A stretch of 64,000 nucleotides of DNA from Microbispora sp. ZYX-F-249 (GTDB taxonomy: Bacteria; Actinomycetota; Actinomycetes; Streptosporangiales; Streptosporangiaceae): NCBI RefSeq assembly GCF_039649665.1, contig NZ_JBDJAW010000004.1, positions 310,001-374,000 of the forward strand, in the 5' to 3' direction. Below the pieces are notes generated by a model that searched no databases, was not told the DNA's origin, and saw only the letters and a list, made by a program, of their open reading frames with translations. The position numbers and the translations under genes are program-made. Positions 1 to 13,347 of this stretch are shown one piece after another (the first letter of the stretch is position 1; every line of letters begins with the position of its first letter).

Positions 1-1
1 C

Positions 2-424
2 CGGAGAGTGTCGCAGTGGATGGGCGACGGCCCCGCCACCGAGGCGGAGTGCCGCGCCCTGTTCGGACGGATCTTCACGAAGGTCTACGCCCAGGACTCG
101 TTCGACGTCTGGGCCGTCCGCCGGAACGGCCGCTTCGCCGGGCACGCCGAGATCAAGCCGACGGACGTGGCGGACGGCTACGAGATCATCTACGCGCTGG
201 CCCCCGGCATGTGGGGATCGGGCCTGGGGAGAGAACTGGCCCTGGCAATCGTCGCCTACGGCTTCGACGTCCTGGGGCTCACGGAGGTGTACGCCACCGT
301 GGCGGCGCCGAACCTTGCCTCGCTGGCCGTTCTGGACAGGATCGGCTTCGAGCACGTCCGGGACATGACCGAGGACGACGGAGGCGTCACCCGCGTGCTG
401 ACGCGCCGCCGGGACGCGCTGTGA
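2..424 (+). CDS. GNAT-family N-acetyltransferase, 5' end cut by window edge
   Basis: The frame is open to the left edge, so the true start probably lies outside the window; an internal GTG at position 8 would give 138 residues. The C-terminal half looks like a GNAT fold: a motif-A-like stretch GMWGSGLGRELALAIVAYGF followed by the typical ending in which a residue run N-x-AS-x-AVLDRIGF packs against acetyl-CoA. This resembles RimJ/RimL-type enzymes, which acetylate protein N termini or small molecules. The substrate cannot be told. Family assignment is fairly secure; function is open. Confidence 0.75.
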   Translation, partial: RRVSQWMGDGPATEAECRALFGRIFTKVYAQDSFDVWAVRRNGRFAGHAEIKPTDVADGYEIIYALAPGMWGSGLGRELALAIVAYGFDVLGLTEVYATVAAPNLASLAVLDRIGFEHVRDMTEDDGGVTRVLTRRRDAL

Positions 425-498
425 GGGCGCGCCTCGGGGCGATGCCCCGGCCGGTGAGGACAGGTGAACCGGGGGCTCTTCACAGCCGTGTAAGGGGC

Positions 499-1026
499 AT
501 GAGAAAGCTCTGGCTCGTGGCCCTCCTGTTCCTGGCGGTCGCCTGCGGGGGGACCTCCTCCACCTCGGCCTCACCCGAACAGCCGGACGGCTCCCCCACC
601 GGCGCCGAGGCCGGCCACGGCTCGCCCGCGGCGGCCTCGCCGTCCGGCGCTCCGAGCGGCGCTCCGGGCAGTGCTCCGGGCGGTGCTCCGGGCGGTGCTC
701 CGGGCAGTACTCCGAGCGGCGCCCCCTCTCCGGTGACCCCGGCCGGGCCCACTCTGAACCCGCGCAAGGTGCCGTGGGAGAGTGCGACTCCCACCGGCGA
801 CGGCCGGTCCCTGGACGTGGTGTGGTGGTCGGGCGTGGAGCCCTGCAACGTGCTCGACCGCGTCGAGGTGACCGAGACGGCGCGCGAGGTCACCGTCACG
901 CTGTACGAGGGGCAGGACCGGCGCTCGCCCGACGCCATGTGCATCGCGATCGCGGTACTCAAGAGCACGAAGGTGCAGCTCAAGGCACCCCTCGACGGCC
1001 GGAAGGTCGTGGACGGCGCCAAGTAG
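499..1026 (+). CDS. Secreted lipoprotein with Ala/Pro/Gly repeat linker
   Basis: A 175-residue protein with a lipoprotein-type signal: basic MRK start, hydrophobic core and a lipobox-like LAVAC with Cys16 (the -3 residue is Ala, slightly atypical). Residues about 50-75 are a low-complexity APGG/APSG linker encoded by six 12-bp DNA repeats. The C-terminal about 95 residues form a compact domain with two cysteines (in EPCN and AMCI) that may form a disulfide. I do not recognise the domain. The start was chosen because the signal peptide begins there and AAGGGG lies just upstream, though the spacing is very short. Probably a membrane-anchored cell-envelope protein. Confidence 0.7.
   Translation: MRKLWLVALLFLAVACGGTSSTSASPEQPDGSPTGAEAGHGSPAAASPSGAPSGAPGSAPGGAPGGAPGSTPSGAPSPVTPAGPTLNPRKVPWESATPTGDGRSLDVVWWSGVEPCNVLDRVEVTETAREVTVTLYEGQDRRSPDAMCIAIAVLKSTKVQLKAPLDGRKVVDGAK
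649..720 (+). repeat. 12-bp tandem repeat inside lipoprotein gene
   Basis: Six imperfect units of GCTCCGGGCGGT, each coding Ala-Pro-Gly-Gly/Ser, form the linker of the lipoprotein. The period is a multiple of three, so copy-number change would keep the frame. Confidence 0.85.
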
Positions 1027-3722
<2,696 letters not shown>

Positions 3723-3731
3723 AACCGCGGA

Positions 3732-3763
3732 GTCTCTCCCGATCGGCGAAGATCGGGAGAGAC
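3732..3763 (+). promoter_or_regulatory. Perfect 13-bp hairpin between grpE and dnaJ
   Basis: GTCTCTCCCGATC, six-base loop GGCGAA, then the exact complement. There is no U-tract, so an mRNA-processing, stability or attenuation role is as likely as termination. It would separate dnaK-grpE from dnaJ-hspR-clpB expression. Confidence 0.75.
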
Positions 3764-3774
3764 CCGCGAGGGCG

Positions 3775-3794
3775 CCCGCGGCGACAGCCGCGGG
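3775..3794 (+). promoter_or_regulatory. Second hairpin between grpE and dnaJ
   Basis: CCCGCGGC-GACA-GCCGCGGG, a perfect 8-bp stem 12 bp after the first hairpin. The two make a tandem structured spacer inside the operon. Confidence 0.6.
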
Positions 3795-3847
3795 ATCGCC
3801 CGCGGGAACACTGATTGACTCCCCCTTTCGTGCGAAGGAAGCGATAG

Positions 3848-5032
3848 ATGAGCACCAAGGACTACTTGGAAAAGGACTACTACGCCGTCCTTGGTGTGCC
3901 CAAGACCGCGAGCGCCGAGGAGATCAAGAAGGCGTACCGCAAGCTCGCCCGGCAGTACCACCCCGACGCCAACCCGGGGAACAAGGAGACCGAGGAGAAG
4001 TTCAAGGAGGTCTCCGAGGCGTACGACGTGCTGTCCGACGTCAAGCGGCGCAAGGAGTACGACGAGGCGCGCACCCTGTTCGGGTCGGGTGTGGGCGGCT
4101 TCGCGGGGGCGGGCGGCCCGCGCGGCGCCGGCGGCGGTTTCAATTTCGACCTCGGCGACCTGTTCGGCGGCTCGGGGTCGGGCGAGCGGATCGGGGACCT
4201 GTTCGGGGGGCTGTTCAACCGGGGCGGCGCGGGCACGGGCACGGGCACGCGCACGACCAGTGCCCGGCCCCGGCGCGGCCAGGACGTCGAATCGGAGGTG
4301 ACGCTCGCCTTCGGCGAGGCGGTCGACGGCACGACCGTGTCACTCCGGCTCACCAGTTCGGCCGCCTGCACCGCCTGCGGCGGCACGGGGGCCAAGGCAG
4401 GCACCACGCCACGGGTCTGCCCGACCTGCGAGGGAACCGGGGCGGCCAGCCGCAACCTCGGCAACTTCGCCTTCTCGGAGCCGTGCCGCGACTGCCGCGG
4501 CCGGGGCCTGGTGGTCGACGACCCCTGCCCCGTCTGCGACGGCAGCGGGCGCGGCAAGAGCACCCGTACGATCCAGGCCCGCATCCCGGCCGGGGTCGGC
4601 GACGGCCAGCGCATCAGGATCAAGGGCAAGGGCGCGCCCGGTGAAAACGGCGGCCCGGCCGGCGACCTCTACGTGCTGGTCCACGTCAAGCCGCACCCCG
4701 TGTTCGGGCGCAGCGGGGAGAACCTGACCGTCACGGTCCCCGTCACCTTCCCCGAGGCCGCGCTCGGCGCCGAGATCAAGGTGCCGACTCTCCGGGGGAT
4801 GCCGGTGACCCTGCGCATTCCCGAGGGGACGCCCAACGGGCGGACGTTCCGGGTGCGCGGCAGGGGGGCCTCCCGCAAGGACGGCACGAAGGGCGACCTG
4901 CTGGTCACCGTGCAGGTCGCGGTGCCCCAGAACCTCGACGACAAGGCCCGCGCGGCCCTCGAGGAGTTCAGGAACGCCACGGAGGGCCCGGACCTTCGCG
5001 AAGAGCTGATCAAGCAGGCCAGAAGCGAGTGA
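3848..5032 (+). CDS. dnaJ: Co-chaperone DnaJ
   Basis: A 394-residue type I J-protein. The N-terminal J domain has the HPD motif (QYHPDAN, near residue 38), followed by a Gly/Phe-rich linker with [12 protein letters not shown] repeats. A zinc domain with four CxxCxGxG motifs ([32 protein letters not shown]) and two beta-barrel substrate domains follow. It delivers clients to DnaK and stimulates its ATPase. GAAGGAAG precedes the ATG. Its place directly before hspR marks it as the HspR-linked DnaJ rather than the HrcA-linked paralogue. Confidence 0.97.
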   Translation: MSTKDYLEKDYYAVLGVPKTASAEEIKKAYRKLARQYHPDANPGNKETEEKFKEVSEAYDVLSDVKRRKEYDEARTLFGSGVGGFAGAGGPRGAGGGFNFDLGDLFGGSGSGERIGDLFGGLFNRGGAGTGTGTRTTSARPRRGQDVESEVTLAFGEAVDGTTVSLRLTSSAACTACGGTGAKAGTTPRVCPTCEGTGAASRNLGNFAFSEPCRDCRGRGLVVDDPCPVCDGSGRGKSTRTIQARIPAGVGDGQRIRIKGKGAPGENGGPAGDLYVLVHVKPHPVFGRSGENLTVTVPVTFPEAALGAEIKVPTLRGMPVTLRIPEGTPNGRTFRVRGRGASRKDGTKGDLLVTVQVAVPQNLDDKARAALEEFRNATEGPDLREELIKQARSE

Positions 5033-5036
5033 GCCG

Positions 5037-5384
5037 ATGGATGCCAGGTTTTTCGACATCTCCGACGACACCCCCGTTTATGTGATCTCCGTAGCCGCCC
5101 AGCTGTCCGGGCTGCACCCGCAGACGTTGCGGCAGTACGACCGGCTCGGCCTCGTCAGCCCCGGTCGTACGGCCGGGCGGGGGCGGCTGTACTCGACAAG
5201 GGACATCGTGCTCCTGCGCGAGGTCCAGCGGCTCTCCCAGGAGCACGGCATCAACCTCGCCGGCATCAAGCGCATTCTCGAACTCGAAACCGAGAACATG
5301 CGCCTGCGCGAGGAGGTCACCCGGCTCAGGGGTGAGCTCACGATGTTGCGGGCACTGGTCCGCTACGAACTGCCACCTGCCTGA
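5037..5384 (+). CDS. hspR: Heat-shock repressor HspR (MerR family)
   Basis: A 115-residue MerR-type regulator. The winged helix-turn-helix begins [21 protein letters not shown], followed by a coiled-coil dimerisation helix rich in Glu and Leu. It represses the dnaK operon through HAIR sites; two are present upstream of dnaK. The ATG lies 4 bp after the dnaJ stop, with no obvious separate ribosome site, so translation is probably coupled. It ends before clpB by 23 bp, so autoregulation would also control clpB in this organism. Confidence 0.96.
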   Translation: MDARFFDISDDTPVYVISVAAQLSGLHPQTLRQYDRLGLVSPGRTAGRGRLYSTRDIVLLREVQRLSQEHGINLAGIKRILELETENMRLREEVTRLRGELTMLRALVRYELPPA

Positions 5385-5407
5385 CCGGCGAAACGAGGCA
5401 TTCACAT

Positions 5408-7999
<2,592 letters not shown>

Positions 8000-8096
8000 G
8001 GTCTTTCCCACCATTGGGGCAAGCGCGCCCCGCCCTTCCCCCTCGCTGCTACGTTCGGCGTTCGTCGGACTACCGTACGCGATCAGGGGGACGTGG

Positions 8097-9383
8097 ATGT
8101 CCAGGACATCACGAAGTATTCGAGGGCGGTGCGTCGCGCTTGCGGCGGTCACGGCCGGAGTGAGCTGGCTGACCGGGGGCGCGGCGATGGCGAAGGACGG
8201 CGCGCTGGCCGACGCCTGCCGGACTCAGAGCGGCGACGTCACAGGCCGCGACGTCACAGGCCGCGGCGTCATGGACCGTGACGTCCCGGGCCGCGACGCC
8301 ACGGGCGGGCTGACCACCCTCGCTCCGGCGGCGGGCGTGCTGAGCATCGCCGACGCGGCCGGAGCGGCCGCCGGTCAGGGACGCAACTCCCTGCCTACCG
8401 CCCCCGCCACGACCACGCGGTCCGTCCCGGCGGCGCTGCCGGCCGTGCCCGGCCCCCGCACCCTGCCGGCCGTGCCGGGTCCCCGTACGCTGCCGGGTGC
8501 GATGACCGGCGCGGCTCCCGCCGCGGCCAAGGCCGCACCCGCCGTCCCCGCGGCGGACGCCAAGACCCTGTTCCCGGCCAGGAGCACCGTGCCCCTCCTC
8601 GCCGTCGCCCCGGCCAAGCCGAGCGCCGCGAACGCCTGCGCTCCCCAGGCGCTGCGAACCGCGCCGGCCGCACATGAGCGGGAGCACCCCGCCACGCAGG
8701 GGCACCCGAAGAAGGGCCACCGGAATCCGAAGCCGGAGGGCGAACCGGCGGGCGCCCCGTCCCGCGACGACGCGGCCCGCGGCACGCTGCCCCATAATCC
8801 GGGGGCACAGAACCCGGGGGCGCAGAACCCGGGGGCGCAGAACACCTCACCGCGCAGGCCGGAGGCACGCAAGCCGGGAGCGCAGAAGCCGGATGCGCAG
8901 AACCAGGGCACGCAGGGCACTCTGACGCCCGAGGGCGTCTCCAACAGCAACAGTTCGCAGAGCGCCGCCTCGGGCCAGGAGCAGAGCACGCGGACCTTCC
9001 CGGCGCGGGACCGCCGCCACCGCAAGGGGCACCATCCCCACAAGCCGGGGCTCGTGCCGCCGGCGCAGGCCACGAACCAGGCGGGTCAGGCCGGCCGGCC
9101 GGCGACCGGCACGCGCAACGCCTCCCTGCCGGAGGGCGAGCGCAAGAAGGGGGCCAAGGACAGGCGTCAACGGCACGACGGCGTACGGGGGACCGCTCCG
9201 GTCGTGCGGCCCGACGCCGCCGACGGCCGGCACGTGCCGCGGATGCAGCCGCGCGAGTACCCCAAGGCGGCCGCGCGCGGGCAGAACGGCGACATCACCG
9301 CACCGGCCGCCCTCACCAAGGCGACGGGCACGCGCGCGGTGACCGACCTGGCCACCGCGACCGGCAAGAAACTCCTGCCCTAA
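8097..9383 (+). CDS. Secreted, disordered Pro/Ala/Gln-rich protein
   Basis: A 428-residue protein with an N-terminal Sec-type signal (hydrophobic residues about 13-28, AxA-type cut after GGAAMA). The rest is low complexity: degenerate TGRDVTGRGV units, a duplicated PAVPGPRTL, then NPGAQ/KPGAQ repeats near residues 235-265 and basic clusters. I see no enzyme domain, no LPXTG and no C-terminal membrane helix, so it is probably released or loosely wall-bound. AGGGGG lies 6 nt before the ATG. I do not recognise it. It follows clpB on the same strand by about 100 bp but is likely separate. Confidence 0.65.
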   Translation: MSRTSRSIRGRCVALAAVTAGVSWLTGGAAMAKDGALADACRTQSGDVTGRDVTGRGVMDRDVPGRDATGGLTTLAPAAGVLSIADAAGAAAGQGRNSLPTAPATTTRSVPAALPAVPGPRTLPAVPGPRTLPGAMTGAAPAAAKAAPAVPAADAKTLFPARSTVPLLAVAPAKPSAANACAPQALRTAPAAHEREHPATQGHPKKGHRNPKPEGEPAGAPSRDDAARGTLPHNPGAQNPGAQNPGAQNTSPRRPEARKPGAQKPDAQNQGTQGTLTPEGVSNSNSSQSAASGQEQSTRTFPARDRRHRKGHHPHKPGLVPPAQATNQAGQAGRPATGTRNASLPEGERKKGAKDRRQRHDGVRGTAPVVRPDAADGRHVPRMQPREYPKAAARGQNGDITAPAALTKATGTRAVTDLATATGKKLLP

Positions 9384-9533
9384 CCCGCCGTACGTCCCGG
9401 GCGGGACGGGCGAAGACGGCGGCCTGCGGCCCGGGTTCGACGGCCGGGCCGTCGCCCCGCCCCCACCCGGCTTCACCCCGGCACCGACCCGCCGGAACAC
9501 CGAAGACAGCGAGACCCGAGACAGCGAGACTCC

Positions 9534-9559
9534 AAGGGGCCGTGGTTCACGGCCCCTTT
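9534..9559. terminator. Bidirectional terminator hairpin
   Basis: AAGGGGCCGTG-GTT-CACGGCCCCTT followed by T, a perfect 11-bp stem with A and T flanks. It sits between two convergent genes and serves both strands. Confidence 0.9.
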
Positions 9560-9577
9560 CGCATGGGCTCGAGAGGC

Positions 9578-10117
9578 TCAGCGAGAGACGTCGAGGAGAG
9601 CGTCGAGGTCGTCCTCGGGCAGGCCGAGGTCGACCCGGATGCGGTAGCGGGTGCGCAGCAGGGAGTCGCGGATGCCCGCTCCCGCACCCCCGCAGGCCCG
9701 GATCCCGTCGGTGGCCCACTCGTGCGCCGCGTCGAGGTCGCCGTACGCCACGAGCGTCTCGGCCACGGTCAGCGCGGTGGCCGGGCTGCAGCCGTCCGCC
9801 CGGATCGCGGTGATCACGGCCCTGGCCTCTTCGGGCCGTTCGAGTTCGAACAGCGTGTCCGCGATCCCGGCACGCGGGTCCACCGGCACCTCCCCGCCGT
9901 CCTCCATCGCGCTCTGGTAGCGGTCGAGGGCGGTGGCGGGCTGACCGGCCTGGCGCCACTCCTCCGCGGCGAGCACGAGGATCGCCGCTCTCGACATCTC
10001 TCCGGACTCGTACCCCTGGGCCAGCGCGTCGAGGCGGCGGGCGAGGGCACCGTGGTCATCGAGCAGCAGGGCCTGTTCGAGCAGTCGGTCCACCTGCTCA
10101 TTTGTCACATGTGCCAC
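9578..10117 (-). CDS. TPR-like helical repeat protein of unknown function
   Basis: A 179-residue all-helical protein with degenerate tetratricopeptide-like pairs (ALARRLDALAQGY, EEWRQAGQPATALDRYQSAM, LFELERPEEARAVI). Such proteins usually act as soluble adaptors; no partner is indicated. The start was set at the GTG at 10117 because TAGCCT lies exactly 7 nt upstream, a leaderless arrangement seen repeatedly in this window. An ATG 51 bp further upstream is also in frame but has no ribosome site. It may be monocistronic, with a terminator just beyond its stop. Confidence 0.6.
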   Translation of the reverse strand: MAHVTNEQVDRLLEQALLLDDHGALARRLDALAQGYESGEMSRAAILVLAAEEWRQAGQPATALDRYQSAMEDGGEVPVDPRAGIADTLFELERPEEARAVITAIRADGCSPATALTVAETLVAYGDLDAAHEWATDGIRACGGAGAGIRDSLLRTRYRIRVDLGLPEDDLDALLDVSR

Positions 10118-10124
10118 AGTCCCG

Positions 10125-10130
10125 AGGCTA
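10125..10130 (-). promoter_or_regulatory. -10 box for leaderless TPR-like gene
   Basis: TAGCCT on the minus strand followed by 7 nt and then GTG. It fits the TANNNT -10 rule with transcription starting at the start codon. Confidence 0.55.
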
Positions 10131-10280
10131 CCGATCCCGGCCTGTTTTCGCAGGACAACATCAGGCATTGCCGAAGCAACAATTCGTACACGTTTGGCTA
10201 CTATGCGCTTTTCTCGGCAGATAGTCGGGCATATTGCACCCTGCCTGTGCCAATCGAAGCTCGGCGAGGAGCGCTACAGC

Positions 10281-10676
10281 ATGTCCAAGCGGGTGATACT
10301 GACTCTCGCCTCCACGACGGTGCTCGCCGCCGTGGTCCCGGGTTTCGCCGGCTTCGTCACGGCGCAGTACGAGGCGCTCGACCAGGCCCGCGCCGAACTC
10401 GCCCGGCTGCAGGCGAAGCTGCAGATCATGGAACTCAGAATGGAGCCCGCGGCGGCGCTGGGGTGCCGTACCGGCGAGACGGAGAAGGAACAAGCGACCC
10501 GGACGGACGAGGACGACCCTCGGGAGCTGACCATACCGCCGCGCACTCACACCAGGTCGTGGCAGAACACCGCCTATGTGCAGGGCGGCTCGCCGGGACT
10601 GTGGCCCGCGATCGACGTCCCCCGCGGCGCAGCCGGCCCTCAGGCGCCCGCCGGGCCGAGCCCTCAACGCGAGTGA
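10281..10676 (+). CDS. Small membrane-anchored or secreted protein with coiled coil
   Basis: A 131-residue protein. MSKRV is followed by a hydrophobic stretch about 5-25 (signal anchor or signal peptide). A short heptad-like helix ALDQARAELARLQAKLQIME and a Pro-rich hydrophilic tail follow. GAGGAG lies 9 nt before this ATG; an in-frame upstream ATG at 10194 would put 29 polar residues ahead of the signal and is less likely. No known family is recognised. Confidence 0.55.
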   Translation: MSKRVILTLASTTVLAAVVPGFAGFVTAQYEALDQARAELARLQAKLQIMELRMEPAAALGCRTGETEKEQATRTDEDDPRELTIPPRTHTRSWQNTAYVQGGSPGLWPAIDVPRGAAGPQAPAGPSPQRE

Positions 10677-10708
10677 GTCCCCGAGCCGGACGACCCGCCC
10701 GCGCGGCG

Positions 10709-11359
10709 TCACCCGCGCCGTGAGACGGCGGAGGCGAGCTGGCGGGACAGGTATCCGCGGACCAGTTGCTTGGCTTCGGCCACGATCTCCGGGTCGCCGT
10801 TCGGGTCGTGCCGGAAGGCGAGCTTCAGCACCGCGTCCCCCGCCTCGACCGCGATGGGAATGGCACGGTCCAATTCCTCGCTGTCCGCCAGTCCGAATTC
10901 GGCGAGGAGAAGCGCGCGGAGCCGCCCGGCGATCACGGTGTTGTTGTCGGCCACGGAGTCGAGGAGACCGAGATCGAAGACCTCGCCGAAGTGCAGCGAG
11001 CGGAATCCGGGCACGCTGCGGTGCATCTCGACGTATTCGTCGATGACGGCGTCGACGGCGTCCCACCAGCCGGTGTAGTCCTCGACCATGAAACGACGCC
11101 CGACCCGCGCCACGAACACCTCGACGTTGCGCCGGGTCAGGGCCTGGCTGAGCGCCCGCTTGTCCGGGAAGAACTGGTAGACCGAGCCGATCGCCACCCC
11201 GGCCCGCTCGGCCACCCTGGTGGTCGTCAGCGCGTCGTACCCGCCCTCGTCGAGCAACTCGGCGCAGGCGTCGAGCATCCGCTCCACACGGCGGGCACTG
11301 CGACGCTGCGAAGGACGCCGCCGCAGCGGCTCATCGGGATGCGACGAGCGCGGCGACAT
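10709..11359 (-). CDS. TetR-family transcriptional regulator
   Basis: A 216-residue TetR repressor. The DNA-binding helices are clear: ARRVERMLDACAELLDEGGY, then TTTRVAERAGVAIGSVYQFF with DKRAL. The ligand domain is of the large Trp-rich type (TGWWDAVDAVIDEYV). The start at 11359 gives the usual family length; a frame extension of 45 residues upstream looks non-coding. No divergent partner shares a promoter, so its target cannot be deduced; the ligand is unknown. Confidence 0.85.
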   Translation of the reverse strand: MSPRSSHPDEPLRRRPSQRRSARRVERMLDACAELLDEGGYDALTTTRVAERAGVAIGSVYQFFPDKRALSQALTRRNVEVFVARVGRRFMVEDYTGWWDAVDAVIDEYVEMHRSVPGFRSLHFGEVFDLGLLDSVADNNTVIAGRLRALLLAEFGLADSEELDRAIPIAVEAGDAVLKLAFRHDPNGDPEIVAEAKQLVRGYLSRQLASAVSRRG

Positions 11360-11584
11360 CCCCTCACCACCCCCACGGCTCCGTTGCTCGACGAGGTCAC
11401 AGTGCTCGGCGACACGGCGCTCGACACAGGGCTCGTCACAGGGCTCGACGGCGACGGCGGGACCGCCTGCTTCCCTCACGTACCGGCTGGACACTCACCC
11501 ATCTTGCCTGTTTCACGCGCGATGGTCAGCGCTAATCGGCCAGTCGTCTGATATGCGGCAAGAATCCGGTGGTTTCTTTCGCCG

Positions 11585-12694
11585 TCAGGAGTCGGCGGGC
11601 GCCGCCGACAGGCCGGTGCAGCCGCGCAGCGCGCGGTAGGAGCCGAGCGCCTGCTGCTTGGCGCCGCCCGTCGCGGGAATCGGCACGCCGCCGTTGATCC
11701 GGGCGGGGGTCCACTGGTCCTTGAGCACCTTCCTGCCGTTGATCGTCAGGGTGAGCACACCGGTCGCCCCGGTGTCCGGGCCCCAGTTGTAGAAGGCGAA
11801 GTTGCCGAGGCCGTAGTGCACGTACGCCTGGCCGGAGTAGCCGCCACCCAGCAGGATGTGCGCGTGGCTGCCGACGATCACGTCGGCCCCCGCGGCCACG
11901 AGCTTGTCCGCCAGGCTCCGCTGCACCGGCGTCGGGCACTTGACCAGCTCCGTGCCCCAGTGCAGGAACACGATGACGGTGTCGGAGTTCTTGCGGGCCT
12001 GCCGTACGGCCCGGATGAGGCGGGGCTCGTTCTTGGCGGAGGCGAGCCCGCCCTTGTCGCCGGCGGCGGTCCAGGACTGGATGAACTGCGAGTCGAGCAC
12101 CTGGGTGGCGCCGATGATCGACACCCGGTTGCCGTTGACCGTCCTGCGGTAGGGCCGGTATGCCTCGGTCTCGTTCGCGCCGATGCCGACGACGGGGAAC
12201 TTCGAGGACTTGATCGCCTTGAGCGTGTCGGCCAGGCCGCTCTCCATGTAGTCCATGCCGTGGTTGTTGGCCATCGTGACGACGTCCACCCCGGCGGCCT
12301 TGAGCGCGGTGAACGCCGTGGCCGGGGCGCGGAAGGTGAACTGCTTGCCCGGCGCGGGCGTGCCGGCGGTGGTGATGGCCGTCTCGAGGTTGAGCGCCGT
12401 GAGATTGGACCTGCGCAGGACGGCGGCGATCGGGCCGAGCGCCGTACGCGGGTCGGCGTTGAGCCGGTTGCGCAGGACACCCTCGAAGTGCACGTCGCCC
12501 GCGAAGGAGATGGTGAAGGGGCGCCGCTGCGGCGGCTTGGGGGACGGCGCGGAGGTCTTCGTCTCCGGTTGCGACGCTTCGGGGACGGGCTCGCTCTCGG
12601 CCGGGCTGCATCCCGCGACGAGAAGGGGAGCCGCGAGGAGGGCGAGCAGGGACAGGGCGAGGGGCTGACGTCTCACGGCACCTGAGCATGCCAT
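11585..12694 (-). CDS. CapA-like metallophosphatase-fold lipoprotein
   Basis: A 369-residue lipoprotein of the PgsA/CapA family (metallophosphoesterase-like fold linked to poly-gamma-glutamate capsule synthesis). A signal ends in LLVAGC, followed by a Pro/Ser linker and the catalytic-type motifs ISFAGDVHFEG, LNLETAI, VVTMANNHGMDY, FLHWGTEL and VIVGSHAHI. No pgsBC/capBC genes are adjacent, so a role in capsule synthesis is not supported; such solitary CapA proteins are common in actinobacteria. The start may be ATG 12694 or GTG 12676 (better spaced AGGTG). Confidence 0.85.
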   Translation of the reverse strand: MACSGAVRRQPLALSLLALLAAPLLVAGCSPAESEPVPEASQPETKTSAPSPKPPQRRPFTISFAGDVHFEGVLRNRLNADPRTALGPIAAVLRRSNLTALNLETAITTAGTPAPGKQFTFRAPATAFTALKAAGVDVVTMANNHGMDYMESGLADTLKAIKSSKFPVVGIGANETEAYRPYRRTVNGNRVSIIGATQVLDSQFIQSWTAAGDKGGLASAKNEPRLIRAVRQARKNSDTVIVFLHWGTELVKCPTPVQRSLADKLVAAGADVIVGSHAHILLGGGYSGQAYVHYGLGNFAFYNWGPDTGATGVLTLTINGRKVLKDQWTPARINGGVPIPATGGAKQQALGSYRALRGCTGLSAAPADS

Positions 12695-12759
12695 CTCCCG
12701 CCGACATCCGGGGAGCCCATGGGAGATCGTGGGACAAGTAACTGGGATACTTCCTTTAC

Positions 12760-12772
12760 TTGAATCATTCAA
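12760..12772. promoter_or_regulatory. Fur/Per-box-like palindrome over the furA -35 region
   Basis: TTGAAT-C-ATTCAA is a perfect 6-1-6 palindrome resembling Per/Fur boxes. Its first half, TTGAAT, is 16 bp upstream of TAGCGT (12782-12787), so it doubles as the -35 box. Binding there would autoregulate the FurA-like gene. Confidence 0.7.
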
Positions 12773-12794
12773 CTTTGCTGCTAGCGTGGGGGCT

Positions 12795-13238
12795 GTGGAC
12801 GACGCCGGGCGCCTTCGCCAGGCCGGACTACGGGTGACCGCGGCCCGGCTGGCGATCATGCAGACCGTGAGCGATGGCGACCACCTCGACGTGGACGCCA
12901 TCCATCGCGGTGTGTGCGCACGAGTCGGGCAGGTGTCCCTGCAAGCCGTCTACGACTCGCTGAACGCGTTGCAGCGCGGCGGACTGCTCCGCCGCATCGA
13001 GCCCGCGGGCAGCCCGACGCGGTACGAGGCGCGGGTGGGCGACAACCACCACCACCTCGTCTGCCGCCACTGCGGACGAGTCAGGGACGTCGACTGCGCG
13101 GTGGGGCACGCGCCGTGCCTGGAGCCGGCGTCGGACGCCGGTTACCTGGTGGACGAGGCGGACGTCATCTACTGGGGGCTGTGCCCGCCGTGCCGGGCCG
13201 AGGCCGGTGACGCCCGGCCCGACTCCGCTCACGTCTGA
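12795..13238 (+). CDS. furA: FurA/PerR-type metalloregulator
   Basis: A 147-residue Fur-family repressor. The winged helix (GRLRQAGLRVTAARLAIMQ) is followed by the metal-binding region VGDNHHHLVCRHCGR. Cys pairs CRHC and CPPC probably form a structural zinc site. The sequence is closest to the FurA group that controls katG in mycobacteria and streptomycetes and senses peroxide through iron-catalysed oxidation. The neighbour here is a monofunctional catalase, 109 bp downstream on the same strand. TAGCGT stands 7 nt before GTG 12795, implying leaderless mRNA; GTG 12786 is an alternative. Confidence 0.88.
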   Translation: MDDAGRLRQAGLRVTAARLAIMQTVSDGDHLDVDAIHRGVCARVGQVSLQAVYDSLNALQRGGLLRRIEPAGSPTRYEARVGDNHHHLVCRHCGRVRDVDCAVGHAPCLEPASDAGYLVDEADVIYWGLCPPCRAEAGDARPDSAHV

Positions 13239-13347
13239 GCTCTCGTGTCACTGCTCTCCGTCGCCGTAGTGACCGCAGCGGGAGTGCCCGATCTCGAAGC
13301 GCCCGATCTCGAATGACCCCGATAGACCGACCCCGGAGGACAGCCCC

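Noticed and set aside
11585..12694. Capsule (poly-gamma-glutamate) biosynthesis locus
   Set aside because: Only a CapA-like protein is present, without ligase genes; solitary copies are common in actinobacteria.
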